From: Calvatia gigantea
Taxonomy: Eukaryota; Basidiomycota; Agaricomycetes; Agaricales; Lycoperdaceae
Length of the DNA stretch: 64,000 bases
Reading direction: 5' to 3'
Assembly (NCBI GenBank): GCA_025093985.1
Contig: JACAAK010000006.1
Span: 1,984,001 to 2,048,000 of the forward strand
The position numbers and the translations under genes are program-made. The notes under the pieces were generated by a model. The model was not told the origin of the DNA and did not search any database. It worked only from the letters and a program-made list of their open reading frames with translations. Shown piece by piece: positions 45,132 to 56,787 of the stretch (position 1 is its first letter; each line of letters opens with the position of its first letter).

Positions 45132-45437
45132 TGTTATGGCTTTTCACCAATCAAGTTGTACTCCATCACCATCTGCATTTCTATCCATCAGTACATCCAT
45201 TTCAACTATTCCTGTTGAGCGATCTCCGTTCCTAACTCATGTTAGCCACTATGCCATTCTTACTAGACGTTTCATGTAGTTACTCCATCCATTCAACTGG
45301 ATGACTTCCCCTATTTAAGTGTACATACATCTACTGTATTCAGTATGCTTAACCACCTTTGTTTCCTTTCCCCTTACTTGCCCTCAAGTCTTAGCCTAAG
45401 TCACAACCTGAGGTCTTATCAGACTAAGGTCGTAACA
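45132..45437 (+). repeat. 3' LTR of E3
   Basis: TGTTATGGCTTTTCACCAAT to GGTCGTAACA, 306 bp, followed by AAATC. Confidence 0.9.
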
Positions 45438-45442
45438 AAATC

Positions 45443-47876
45443 AGCCAAATGCTATGCCTACCCCTGCTATGCCAAATCCCATGGCTATAGGAGCCCCAGT
45501 ATGGAATGGTCAAGGAACTACACTCTGAGACTTCCTATGGCATCTAGAATGCCTATTCAATGTCTCTAGTATTACAGACATTGAAGATAAAGTAAAATGG
45601 GCCATTAGCTATGTAGAGCCTAGTGTACAAGATGAATGGTTGAGTTTCCTGGAATATATAACTCCAGACTGGAATGGTTTTAAAAATTGTTTAAAGCAGG
45701 AGTATCTGGAGCTTGTAGCAAAAGAACAAGGTTTAGTTGCTAGATTATGAGCATTAGGATGAGAATACAAATACATTAGTATGTTTGATAAAGAGCACCT
45801 CTTAGCTTTTAAGAGGAAGTTCTCTTGACAAGCAGAAAAATGTCTAACAAATCCACTGCTCATAACAAACCATGAACTGGTGGAAATGTTTGTTGGAAGT
45901 CTAGATAAACACTTCCAAGAGAACTTGAATACTAGATTAAGTATCAACAGTCATGCTCACACAGGAGGCATGGCCTGAGGTGAAGATCTATATGATTAGA
46001 CTGAAGTTGTTGCTAAAGCAGTGGAGCTGGTCAGTGGAAAGACCATAGCTAAAGTGCTAAAATACAATAACAATCTGGAGACTATATCTCAAGCTATACC
46101 ACCACAAGTAAAATGCAAGCCCACTGAGCAGCAGTTGGACTTATACAAAAAAATCACTAATCTAAAAGATACTTTGGCTGTTAATCAGAAAAATATGCAG
46201 AGCTTTATGGACTCCATGAAAGCTACAATGTAGACAAAATTTATATGTCCTGCAAATCCTGTTAACTATAGTCAGGGACAGCCAAGGCAGAATAACAATG
46301 CTGTGGCCAGAACAGGCAGAGGATGCTACTATTGTTTTGATCCAAAGCATCGCTGGCTCGCATGTCCAGAAAAAGACCAGAATGTGAAAGATGGAAAAAT
46401 TAAAGTTGATGGAAATCAACTTAGATTTGCGGATGGCTCACCCATACCTAGAATCAAAGGGATGTCTATTAAGGCTATCATAGCAAAGTACTTACCAAAT
46501 ACATTATTGGTATGCCTAGACATGCAATCTGAGTTGCCTCAAGAAGAGGAAGTACCTAATCTAGGTCTCTACTAATCTTATAGTTGTGCACCTGAGATTT
46601 CCATCTACACAAACCAACTCAAAGATACTAGAGATTGTATAATTGAAGAGAGTAGGCAAGTGTTAGATAGATGTAGCTTAGAACTAGAAAATCTAAAAGG
46701 CTGTCTTAATACAATTGAAATATTGCTATCTGGCACTAAGCCTGTGAAATCATGCAAAGCTAAAGATCCTGAACCAGTGTCCAATGAAGAAAATGATTCT
46801 GACAACCTGGCCAGCCAGCTTGCAGATTTTGGCTTTGGCTCAAAAGAAGGACAGTGCTAAAAAGAATCAGTTGGGTTTTTAAGTGGTTTGATAAAGAAAC
46901 TGTCCCCTGGACGGAAGATTCCCACCAGAAAACAGATGGAATCAGAGAGCAATAAGGAAGATGATCCTAATCTAAGTGCCAAAGACAAGAAAAATACAGA
47001 ACCAACAAAATCTAAGCAGGTCAATGATTTTCCTATAAAAATGTTAGATCTCTTAGGCCAGTTGTAGAAGTCCCACCTGTGCCTGCAAAGTACTTGCATG
47101 AACAAAAGCAACTGTTATATAAACACAAGACAGAAATTGAGGATGGGGTTGAATTAGATAAAATATTGGAGAGAATTCTCAAAGGAGATGTTTCTCTATC
47201 TCACAAAGAATTGTTGGCTATTTCCCCCAAACTCCGAGAGAAGTACAAAGACCAGATTGCTAAAAGACATGTAGTAATTAAATCTAACAATGTGTTGCAT
47301 ATTGAAGATGATGAATCTGATTTGGAAGGTGTGGAGCCTGTCATTAATCTAGTACAGGTCTCAATGCTTGTGAAACTAGAGAAAGTTGCAGAGAAAGTTT
47401 TAGACACTGAAGGGCATTCCTATCTAACTTGGAGAATTACTGATCCTATTCTACAGTACTTGGAAGTGGTACTTCAAGAAGATAGAGGCAAGCATATATT
47501 CTCCTTAGATAATAATGAGACTATAATGGCCAAAGATATGGCTTCACTAAGAGTCATTCCAACATTAGTGAATGATCTTAGAGAAGAAGAGGCTTTGTTG
47601 GATAGTGGTTCACAAATTGTATCCATGTCCAGAGCTACAGCAATAGATTGTAGAATTACATGGGACCCAGACATGACTATCAACATGCAGAGTGTGAATG
47701 GCCAGATAAGCTGGACTTGTGGTCTATCTAAGAATGTGCCATTTAGCTTTAGAGACATGATGGTCTATCTACAAGTCCATGTAGTTGACTGTCTGCCATA
47801 CTCAATATTACTAGGCAGACCTTTTGATGTCCTAATAGAAAGTCAAGTGATGAACTCTGCTGAAGAAATGTAAATG
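45443..47876 (+). pseudogene. family B Gag and protease
   Basis: It continues the frame cut at 39057. Gag core: CLFNVSSITDIEDKVKWAIS...YVEPSVQDEWL (about 45550-45650). A zinc knuckle CYYCFDPKHRWLACPEK is at about 46325-46375. A K/E-rich spacer follows, then a retropepsin-like domain with EALLDSGSQIVSMSRATAID (about 47590-47645) and YSILLGRPFDVL (about 47800-47835). Scattered stops (45751, 45763, 45826, 46231 and later) show decay. The combination of long gag, DSGSQ protease and LGRPF differs from families A and C. Confidence 0.75.
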
Positions 47877-48159
47877 ATAGTCATTACTGATCCCAATACA
47901 AAGAATAGAGCAACACTGCCTACTTACACTAAAGGCCAATTACTGTGAATTAGAGAGCAAAATTTTTGAATAGCCTTGATAACTTCAAAAAAGGCATCGA
48001 AGGAGAGGTTGCTCTTATAATTAGCTTAGATAACGAGAATAAACCATATATTAGCAAAATATTGGCAGTTGATGTAAAGTCTATGACCACTGACAAAATT
48101 AATCTAATATACTTACAGAAAAGTTTGGTGATGTAGCAGTCTTGTGATAAAGAACTACT

Positions 48160-49960
48160 TACTATGTTCTTATTTCAGACTGCAAGTCCTGGTGGAGCTA
48201 TTCGAAGAGTGATGGCACTAGACGAAATCTATGGACCATCTATAGAGGAGGAATATATTCTTTGTTTAGCCAAGAAATATAAGCCAGTCACATTGAAAGT
48301 TAGACCCATACTGGGAGAACTACCAGACAAATACAGAATAAAACAAGAGATAATTGGAGATTCCTTAGCTGAGCTGCCAGTTCTGCTGGTTAACCCACCA
48401 ACTTTCAAATCTAAAGGCAGGTATACTGAAGAATGGAGAGACAAGATGGAAGCAGCTCATAATAGAGACTTCTTGACTTACAAAGAGCAAAAGCTAATAC
48501 ATTGGTTAATTGCAGAACACAATAAAGCATTCGCTTGGGATGATACTGAAAGGGGAAAATTTAAGGAGGAGTTTTTCCCTCTGATAGAGATCCCCACTAT
48601 TGCTCATATACCATAGATAGAAAGACATTTCAGGATTCCTCCAGCAATTTATGATGAAGTGTGTAGAATCATCAAGAGAAAAATAGACATAGGAGTATAT
48701 GAACCCTCAAATTTGTCTTATAGATCTAAATGGTTTTGTGTACTTAAGAAAGACGGAAAGAGTCTCAGGCTAGTACATAGTTTAGAGCCTCTAAACAGAG
48801 TGACAATTGTACACTCGGGTCTACCACCTGCAACAGAAGAACTAACTATGCACTTCTCAGGAAGGGCTTGTAGTGGTATATTAGATTTATATGTAGGGTA
48901 TAACGAAAGGCAGTTGGCTAAGTCATCTAGAGATCTAATAACTTTCCAAACACCATTTGGAGCCTTTAGATTAGTAACATTACCTATGGGGTGGACTAAT
49001 TCAGTGCCTATCTTTCATGACAATGTTACATATATATTGTCAGATGAAATTCTGGAACATACAGTTCCATATATTGACGATGTACCTATACAAGGACCAC
49101 CTACATGTTATGAATTATCTAATGGTGATTATGAGGTTATAGAAGAGAACCTGGGCATTAGATGGTTCATATAGGAAACATATGAACACAGTGAACTGCA
49201 TATTACAATGAATGAAATACGCAGGAGAAACCTTCTCCAGGCCAAAAACAACAATATGTGCAGATCATATAACTATTGTAGGATTTGACTGCTCATATAA
49301 AGGAAAAAAACCAACAGCAGATGCCATTGGTGTTATATTATGATGGGGCACTTGTCAAAACACTTCAGAAACCAGATCTTTCTTAGGAACAGCTGTTAGA
49401 TGTAGGAATTACATTCCAAACTTTGTGATAATTGCTACACTGTTATATAATGTGTGCAAAATGCATATAGTGCTCAAATGGGGACCTGAACAACAGACAG
49501 CCCAAGATAATCTAAAGGAAAGCAATTAAAAATTGCTTTCATACTAGAAATCTGAAGTTCCCAAGCACTCAGCCCATAGTCCTATCAGTTGACTCATTCT
49601 GGAGAGCAGTAGGATATTATCTCTATCAAAGGGATGAAGAAGATCCTAAGATAATCTATTATGTGAAGTTTAACTCTTTACTTATGGATAAATGACAACA
49701 GAGATATTCATAACCTAAGTGAGAACTGTGCAGTCTAAGAATGGTTTTAGAAGAAGAGACTTATCTATTGACTGGTTGTTAGAATCTAATAGTTGAGACA
49801 GATGCTAAGTATTTGTTTGGAATGTTGAACAACCCTGGAAGACTGCCCTAACACAACACTAAATCGCTGGGTAGATTATATATGGACAAACTTCCATTTC
49901 GAGCTCATACACAAGAAGAGTAAGGCCTTTGGGCCTGATGGACTCTCAAGAAGACCTTGG
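48160..49960 (+). pseudogene. family B reverse transcriptase and RNase H
   Basis: RT: IPPAIYDEVCRIIKRKIDIG (48638-48697), KWFCVLKKDGKSLRLVHSLE, TFQTPFGAFRLVTLPMGWTN and the catalytic YIDDVPIQGP (about 49069-49100), with TAG at 49172-49174. RNase H is only recognisable as fragments (LSVDSFWRAVGYYLYQ, TDAKYLFGMLNNP), ending in FGPDGLSRRPWYPGD (about 49930-49975). The domain order is normal for Ty3/gypsy. It is dead, with many frame breaks between 49174 and 49900. Confidence 0.75.
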
Positions 49961-50119
49961 TACCCAGGGGATCCAGTAGAACATGCTTTTGATGATGGAT
50001 CTGAGGACAATGGGGATGACTTTGTTCTATCTAAGGCTGATCTGGAAGATGAAGACCCATTAGATTTAGAAGATTTCTATGAAGAAATAGATAATTGAAC
50101 AGGCTACACACAACAGGTA

Positions 50120-50763
50120 ATGAGCCTGTCAGTAGCTTTCCAAAATGACTTAGATAGCACTAAGGAATCTACCCAACAAGATATAATGACCAGACACATG
50201 ATAGCTAACCAGAAAAAATACCCTGAATTGCTCTATACTTTCTTAGATAAGGTCATTACCTTAGAGTCAGAAAACTTAGATAAAAAACCTGATGACAAGG
50301 AACTGGTGCCCTATAATGAAGACTGGAGGCCAGAGACAGCTAAAATGCAAGATAGATGGCTCAGTCGAATCCAGGAATGGTTAGCTAATGACCCAAAGGG
50401 ATTTGACATCAATAAAATGGACACTGATCAAGCTAAATTTGTGAGGGCAGTCCTCACACTTTTAGCTAGATGATAATGGTTGCTTATACAGAAAGTCTGT
50501 GAGTAGTAGAAACCCTGTGCTAGTCTTAGCTAAAGAATATCAGATGAGAATTATGAAAACTTGTCATGATAAGCTGGGGTACAAAGGAGTGTACACTACC
50601 ACAAAGCTCATAGCTCAGAGGTTCTGGTGGCCAGAAATGGAGGGCGATGTAGCATGGTATGTGAAGACCTGTCATCTGTGTCAGATTAGACAGAAGATGG
50701 CATTAGAATTGCCACCGGTAGTGACACATACTCTGTCGCTTTTCCAAATCTTACATGCAGATA
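50120..50763 (+). pseudogene. family B integrase, linker and zinc-binding part
   Basis: An acidic linker (50120-50473) is followed by TCHDKLGYKGVYTTTKLIAQ, RFWWPEMEGDVAW and CHLCQIRQKM, the HHCC zinc-binding module (about 50552-50696). The frame is cut at 50763 by a solo LTR and resumes at 51406. Confidence 0.75.
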
Positions 50764-51400
50764 TGTCACAACCCCTATGCTGCACTCACCCACTTCACCC
50801 TGCTCATACCTGAACTATATTCCATTTATATTTTAGTTACCATTCACTTTCACCTGCTCTCCCCTGCCTCTCCTGCACTCCATTCTTATTATTGACGTCT
50901 GACTGTTAATTTCCGATTATTCCTCCTTGTACATTTCTCCTGGTCATTATACCTACCCCCATTTCCATTGCAATTTCCTTTTTCCCATTCATGATGTTCC
51001 TGTTTCACCTTATTCCTTCTAGTTAGTTGCATAGTCTAGGTGTTTCTATCTAGCAGCTGTACCTGGCCAGCACATGAAGTCATAGTAGTTTCCTTTCGTA
51101 GAACCACTCTCCCTCGAGTATATAAACTGTAGCTACTTTACTTGTAATCCTCAGTCTGAAATCAACTTAGCAACATACTACTTCTGTTCCACCTCTGCCT
51201 CCGTATCTGTCCTCGCCTCTATCTCTGCCCTTATCCCTTGTTCTGAAGTTAGGACCACTCATCGGCAGGAGGGCACAATACACATGTTGAAGCCACAGTC
51301 CTCCTGAGTTCGCCTGCTTCACCTACCTTTGTTCACATTCATGCATAACCCTCAGATGTCTAGACTTCGGTTGTCTCACCTGCATGATCTGCGTTTAACA
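50764..51400 (+). repeat. 637-bp solo LTR in family B integrase
   Basis: TGTCACAACC to GCGTTTAACA, flanked by AGATA (50759-50763 and 51401-51405). It belongs to another LTR family, contains a TATAAACTGT box near 51120 and has no internal region. The orientation is arbitrary. Confidence 0.85.
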
Positions 51401-51405
51401 AGATA

Positions 51406-51586
51406 CAATACATATGAACTCTGCCATCAAATGGCTGTAGCTATATTGTTCATGGATGGTGTGGACTTTCATCCTGGATGGAAGCCAAAGCATTGAGAAA
51501 AGAGAACGCCAAGTCTATTAGACAATGGCTTTTCAAAGATATCATCTGCAGATAGGGAAGTCTTGTGAAGATTGTCACAGACAATG
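51406..51586 (+). pseudogene. family B integrase core, fragment
   Basis: SSWMEAKALRKENAKSIRQW, LFKDIICR, then a TAG where related integrases have Trp, then GSLVKIVTDN. The last D is the second catalytic Asp. The rest is lost at 51587. Confidence 0.7.
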
Positions 51587-52384
51587 TGTTATGAATATCA
51601 ATATTTATGACATTATTAATGACAAGAATAATGATGTAATCAATGACATCATAATCACCTGACTAATGATCAATATTATATATTGATTATATGATGATTT
51701 ATACCATATCTCTAAAAACTTGTATAATCTGAAGACAATCAGTAAATGTCTTAGCATTAACAGTCTAACAACATCAAGTCATATTAATAATGATTATACT
51801 ACAACTAGTATAGTTACTTCAAGACAGCAATATATCTTAGCGTATTCTGTACAATAAGATAATAACAATAAATTAAGTATTAACCTAATACTTAATACTA
51901 TACAGTTCTACGAATACAGTTACAATGACTCTAGAACATCTATATAGTCTAGACACCTCTAGATGAAGCTAGACAATACCTAGAAAGGTCTATAAGACTA
52001 GAATGATCTAGAACTTTAATATACTATTAATAGCATAGCTTATGTCATAATTCGAAGTTGTACCACTTTGAAGTTGTACCACTTTTCAAATACCATATAT
52101 AGATAAGTAACATAACAATACAGTACAATACAATAGTATACTGTTGTAGTATATAAACCCCTCAACTTGACTAGTAGACCCCATTGTTTCTACTTGGTTA
52201 GGTGGAGACTCAATCTATAACTCTTATCATCCTCTCTTATAGTCTGATTATAAGAAGTCTCTTCTTGATACTTGTGCTTACTCTATAAGACTTCATAAGG
52301 GTTATATATTGAAGGTTATAGATGACTGATTGTAGACTATAGACTATCTATAACTACATTGTAAGTAGTTATAAATAGTTGACA
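51587..52384. repeat. AT-rich LTR-like sequence
   Basis: Starts TGTTATGAATATC right at the family B break and is very A/T-rich. A duplicated TCGAAGTTGTACCACTTT-type unit lies at about 52050-52085, and it ends near AGTTGACA at about 52384. I found no matching target duplication and no reading frame. It is probably a solo LTR of a further family. Confidence 0.4.
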
Positions 52385-52472
52385 AGCCTTTGAGAAGGAG
52401 TCCCCTTTGATATCATCCACATGATAGATATTGGGCCTGCGAAGGACAAAGCAGGTCTCACTATAACATGGG
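52385..52472. other. short unassigned joint sequence
   Basis: Unassigned sequence between the AT-rich repeat and a family A fragment. Confidence 0.3.
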
Positions 52473-52872
52473 AGGTAGGCATGTCTAGTAGGCTTGTTTG
52501 CTGGTTGGTTTGTTGGATGCATTTTTTGACTTTCTACCCCCTTTTTTATGGGTATCCTCCAGATGCCTTTTCAGGTAGTCCTGTATGGCCTCTTTTGCAT
52601 TTCCCAGGTTGGATTCTGCTGTCCACATATCTTCTTCATTGCTATATCCTTTCCAATGTACTAGGAATTGATATCCCCTTCCACATCTTTGTCATCCTCA
52701 GATCTCATCCACTTCGTATTCTTCTTTATTATTGATAATCACTGGGTCAGGTACTGATGGTTGTTTCTAACTCAGGAACTCTGTCCTCATGTGCTGGTGT
52801 TAGCAGCTGTTCATTGAAGATATTATGGATGGCCCATCTGTCTGGTAGGTTTAGCTGAATATGCTGCTTTCC
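52473..52872 (-). pseudogene. family A pol C-terminus scrap (E5)
   Basis: The plus strand GGCATGTCTAG at 52473 corresponds to the ORF3 start and pol end of other copies. Upstream on the minus strand is the chromodomain region, with the start of LPDRWAIHNIFNEQLLTPAH near 52850. It is cut by the E6 LTR at 52873. Confidence 0.65.
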
Positions 52873-53180
52873 TGTTACAACCTTAGTCTGAGTAAACCTC
52901 AGGTTGCAACTTAGGCTAAGACTTGAGGGTGAGTAAGGGAGGGGAGAACTAGGTAGGTTAAGCATACTGAATACAGGAGTGTGTATGTACTGCTTAAATA
53001 TGGTAGACATCCAGTTGAATGGATGGAGGTGACTACATGAAATGTCCAATGATAATGGTGTGGTAGTTACTGGGAGTCAAGACTTGGAAATCACTGGACA
53101 GAAATAGGTGAAACAGGTACAAGGTGTAGTAGAATGCAGACAGATATGGAGCAGATATAAATAGACAAAAGTTCACAACA
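52873..53180 (-). repeat. 3' LTR of family A element E6
   Basis: 308 bp, plus-strand ends TGTTACAACC and CACAACA, followed by the PPT (ATACCCCCCGATT). Confidence 0.82.
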
Positions 53181-53195
53181 ATACCCCCCGATTAG

Positions 53196-53804
53196 GCTTC
53201 ATGCCTCAGGAAGCTCATCGAAGTCTCCATTTACTACAGCAGCTGCAAGTGCTTTCTTGGTGGCAGCAATAAGGAATTTTCCATCATTGGATCATGCTAA
53301 GAAGACAGGTGAGTGGCTTTGTCTGTCTTGTCGGATAGGGACTGGGACACCATTGAATGGGAAGTTCGGTGGTGGTGGAACTGTCCCAGTAATTCTTGAC
53401 TATCAAGTTCCAGTAGTGTCGGTCCTTTTCTTGCCCTGGTAGCACAGTGCAGAATCTTGCAGGTGGGAGAAAAACCAATATGAGCTGTGGTGGTATGATG
53501 GTCTTTATGAAGTGGCAGAGGGCATTGACTTCTTCTTTCATGAAGACGGTAGTTTCCTCATCCATCGGGGTGTTGGTGTGAGGTGGTGGTGTGGGGTTAA
53601 CTGTGTCATGTAATTCGGAGAGGGTGGATTGGTCTAATGCTCAGAAGATGGCAGGGATATGTTGGTTGGTGGAGGAGGATGCATTGGTGAATCCTGCATA
53701 CATGTCAGCAAAGGTGATGCAGGTGGTGGCAAGGGTAATGTGTTGGTTTACTACTAGTCGTCTGTTCTGGGCAGTGATGTTTTTGATTTCACTGCTGGTT
53801 GCCT
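53196..53804 (-). pseudogene. family A third ORF (E6 copy), truncated
   Basis: Minus strand: MDEETTVFMKEEVNALCHFI (53565), VFLPPARFCTVLPGQEKDRH, then the end of the ORF. The N-terminal third is missing because foreign sequence begins at 53805. Confidence 0.72.
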
Positions 53805-54260
53805 TGTAGCAGACGAGCGAAGATAAGGAAGCTTGTTACTAGAATAACCTGAAGTAATACAAAGTACTACTTAAGGTTTATATACTAGCTACGAATAGGA
53901 GATGAGAAAGTATGTAGTAAGTAGATATGAGTCAATGAGAACTACTACGGGTTAATTGGTAATCTAAGGAATCATAGGGATAGGTGAAATGAATAGAAGA
54001 ACGAGTACAAGTCATAAGAAGATAGAGTCAGGTAAAGAGAAGTACAATGGTGGGAAAGATGAAGGTGAAACAGGAACATGATTCAGGATGAATCATAAGA
54101 ATCAAAGGTAGAAGTACATGTGATAAATAAATAAAGAACGGACTGGAGTATACAAAAAAGATGGAACGTCTGCAAGGAAGGTTAATACGTGAGTTCGGAG
54201 AGTCTGGGGATATGGTAAGTTCGTAACATTAGCCCGTCTCTAGGTAAATTACTCCGAAAT
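53805..54260. repeat. LTR-like left end of an inserted element
   Basis: From TGTAGCAGACGAGCG (53806) to about TTCGTAACA (54229) the sequence is unrelated to gypsy A and has no frame. It looks like an LTR (TG...CA). The following TTAGCCCGTCTC could be a primer site if the element runs plus, but the only ORF runs minus. Confidence 0.4.
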
Positions 54261-55160
54261 TTACGCGGATAAGACTGAATAGTCCAAAGATACCCCGTCG
54301 TCATAATATTCATCGTCGAAGGCATCACGGGGGTTTTCCAGGATTTGTTCTTGGAAACGTTGTTTCATATTTTCAACGGCTTGGACATGGTCGACATATT
54401 TCGGGCAATCTTCTGGTTTGTGTTTTGGGTTGAGAGTTTCGCAGAGTCGACAGAAGTATTGGGGGCAGGTCCAGCGGTAATGGCCAGGGCGGGTTTTTCG
54501 ACAGATGGGGCACATGGTATGGGCACAATCACTGGCCCAGTGGCCTACGGCAGGGAGATGGAGTTTGGCACATTTTTCACAAAAGGCCTTCGGGTCGAAA
54601 TTCGGGTCGTTCATAGCTCGGGGTTGGGTTGGGGTTCCTCCTCGTCCTGAGTTAGGACCGAGGGATTTTCGAATAGGCTTCGGAGGCTTAGAAGTTGGTC
54701 CAGCTGGCCCATTAAGTTGTGTATGGCCGTTTCGAATCGTTCGGGCGGGATTTGTCCATCTGGATGGGAGAGATGTGGATGGGGAAGGTACATGCGGTTT
54801 GGGGGAGGATTCTCTGGTGGAGGAATCGGCTCGTTGGTGTGGTCTGACCTTAGAAGGGCCAGTTCGCTGGTTGGGTGGGATAGGCTTAACGCTATGCTCG
54901 TTGAGGTAGCGGGCGTAAGCCTGAGGTAGTCCAAGGCTTCGTAATGCCTGGATAAATAGGGCCACTCGATCGGTAGCGTGCTTATAATCCCGAGAAAGAT
55001 GTTCGAGCTGTGAAATGGCGTCGCAGATAAAGCGCCAGTGATTTCGCTGATTGGCATTATGTAGATATTCGGTGCGGAAGCGAGTTCGATGGCCTCCCTT
55101 GAGGACTATCGTGCGGAGGGATCCCTCAGATGAGAAATCAGTTCTAGCCCATAACTCCAT
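54261..55160 (-). CDS. Cys/His-rich Gag-like protein of an inserted element
   Basis: An intact 299-codon frame. The N-terminal half is basic and helical (YLHNANQRNHWRFICDAISQ). The centre is Ser/Pro/Arg-rich (about residues 90-180). The C-terminus has a dense Cys/His array (CEKCAKLHLPAVGHWASDC, then CPICRKTRPGHYRWTC and CRLCETLNPKHKPEDC), consistent with zinc-binding knuckles, and an acidic end (DDEYYDDG). Unlike the surrounding gypsy ORFs it has no stops. No protease, RT or integrase accompanies it, so the element is either truncated or non-autonomous. Gag function is inferred only from the zinc array and context. Confidence 0.55.
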   Translation of the reverse strand: MELWARTDFSSEGSLRTIVLKGGHRTRFRTEYLHNANQRNHWRFICDAISQLEHLSRDYKHATDRVALFIQALRSLGLPQAYARYLNEHSVKPIPPNQRTGPSKVRPHQRADSSTRESSPKPHVPSPSTSLPSRWTNPARTIRNGHTQLNGPAGPTSKPPKPIRKSLGPNSGRGGTPTQPRAMNDPNFDPKAFCEKCAKLHLPAVGHWASDCAHTMCPICRKTRPGHYRWTCPQYFCRLCETLNPKHKPEDCPKYVDHVQAVENMKQRFQEQILENPRDAFDDEYYDDGVSLDYSVLSA

Positions 55161-55261
55161 GGGCGAAGGTCTATCGTTCGCAGAGGGGGGCTCGGGGGAG
55201 AAGTGGCTTTGCCTGTCGGGATCTCGGTCGGACGGGTTGGCTGTGATGTAACCCGCGGCCT
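55161..55261. other. right flank of the inserted element
   Basis: GC-rich sequence (GGGATCTCGGTCGGACGGG) up to the junction with gypsy A near 55260. No target duplication with 53805 is visible. Confidence 0.35.
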
Positions 55262-56462
55262 TTAGTTTCTTTGTCCAGGTTGCTTGTTTGATGCTTTTTT
55301 GTGTTTTTTGCCCCCTCTTTTATGGGTATCCTCTGGATGCCTTTTTAGGTAATCCTGTATGGCATCTTTCACATTCTCCAAATTGGACTCTGCTGTCCAC
55401 ATATCTTCTTCATTGCTATACCCCTTCCAGTGTACTAGGAATTGATATCCCCTTCCCTGTTTTCTTCGTCTGTGGATTTCTTCTATTTTGTACTCTTCTT
55501 CATTGTTGATGATCACTGGGGTGGGTGCCGGTGTCTTTCCTTGGCTTGGGAACTTGGCATGGTATACTGGTGTCAGGAGTTGTTTATTAAACATGTCATG
55601 GATGGCCCATCTGTCTGGTAGTGTTAACTGGTATGCCACTTCTCCTATCTTTTCCTTAATGAGGAAAGGCCCATACCGTTTTTGGCCTAGCTTCTTTGAT
55701 GTCTGATTGGTATGGATGTTTGTGTTCTCTAGCCATACTGCATCACCTATTTAGTATGTTTTGGTGTGGGTCTTGTTTCGGTCATGTTGCTGTTTCATCT
55801 TTTCTTGGTATGTGTGTAGTGCTGATGAGGTGTCGTCTCAGGTGGCCTGAAGTCCTTTCAGGAAATCTGTGGCCACCGGGTTGTTTGTTGTTAATCTGTT
55901 TTTTCCTTTCCATGGGTTCCTTCCATAGTTTAGGAAGAATGGTGTCACTTGTGTTCCTCCATGTTGTTTGTCATTGTACTGGAATTCTGCAATGGGGAGC
56001 CATTCTGCCCAGTCGTCTTGGTTGTAATTGCAGTATAAACAGATGTATGTTTCCACTTCTCTGTTGATGTGTTCTGTTTGTCTGTCAGTTTGTGGGTGGT
56101 ATACTGTTGATAGGTTCCGTTCTATGCCAAGTCCTTTGAATAGTTCTTTGGTGAATTCTGATGCAAACTGAGGTCCTCGGTCGCTGAGTACTTTCCTCAG
56201 TAGTCTGTGTAGCTTCCATATTTCATCTTGATATATCTTCACAATATCTTTGGATGAAACATCTGTGGTGGTCGCTGTGAGTCATATCATTTTCATAAAG
56301 CAATCTACGATGACCAGTATTGCGTCCTTTCCTCCTGACTCTGGTAGTGGGCCAATCATATCAATGCTAATTTCTTCCCAAGGTCCATTTGGGACTGGGA
56401 GAGGATGTAGTGGCAATTTGAGCAGTGCTGTCCTTGTCTTATTTCTCTGGCAGGCTTGGCAT
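55262..56462 (-). pseudogene. E6 pol: integrase end and chromodomain
   Basis: The chromodomain frame 55639-55262 is open (YQFLVHWKGYSNEEDMWTAE) and ends PGQRN. The integrase core at 56242-55838 keeps LSDRGPQFASEFTKELFKGL with its catalytic Asp and HPQTDRQTEHIN. It is cut at 56462 by the E7 LTR, so RT and upstream parts are missing. Confidence 0.78.
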
Positions 56463-56769
56463 TGTTATGACCTTAGTCTGATTAGACCTCAGGTTGCAGC
56501 TTAGGCTAAGTCTTGAGGGCGAGTAAGGGGAGAAGAACTAGGTGGTTAAGCATACTGAATACAGGAGTGTGTATGTATGTTTAAATACAGAAGGGGCATC
56601 CAGTTGAATGGATGGAGATAACTACATGAAATGTCCAATGACTATGGTATAGTAGTTATGAGTCAGAGCTCAGAGATTGTGCAGGCAGGAATAGCTAAAA
56701 CAGGTATATAGGAGATTGGAATGCAGACGAAGTAAGGAGCATGATATGATTGGTGAAAAGTTCACAACA
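56463..56769 (-). repeat. 3' LTR of family A element E7
   Basis: 307 bp, plus-strand ends TGTTATGACC and CACAACA; the PPT (ATACCCCCCAATT) follows. Confidence 0.82.
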
Positions 56770-56787
56770 ATACCCCCCAATTAGGCT

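Larger units (their letters stand above)
39058..45437 (+). mobile_element. Ty3/gypsy family A element E3, full length
   Basis: A 6380-bp element, plus orientation: 5' LTR 39058-39363, leader, gag 39448-40590, pol about 40630-44116, ORF3 44123-45106, PPT 45117-45131, 3' LTR 45132-45437. The target duplication AAATC is at 39053-39057 and 45438-45442. Both LTRs are 306 bp, with 11 differences, all transitions. It is the best template for the family. It is inactive: more than ten in-frame stops, mostly TGA. Confidence 0.92.

Noticed and set aside
39448..45437. TGA read as Trp or Arg (recoding) in the gypsy elements
   Set aside because: TAA (41215) and TAG (43756) also occur at conserved codons. 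TGA is the proper stop of the Hsp70-like gene, and CGA/TGG decay explains the pattern.
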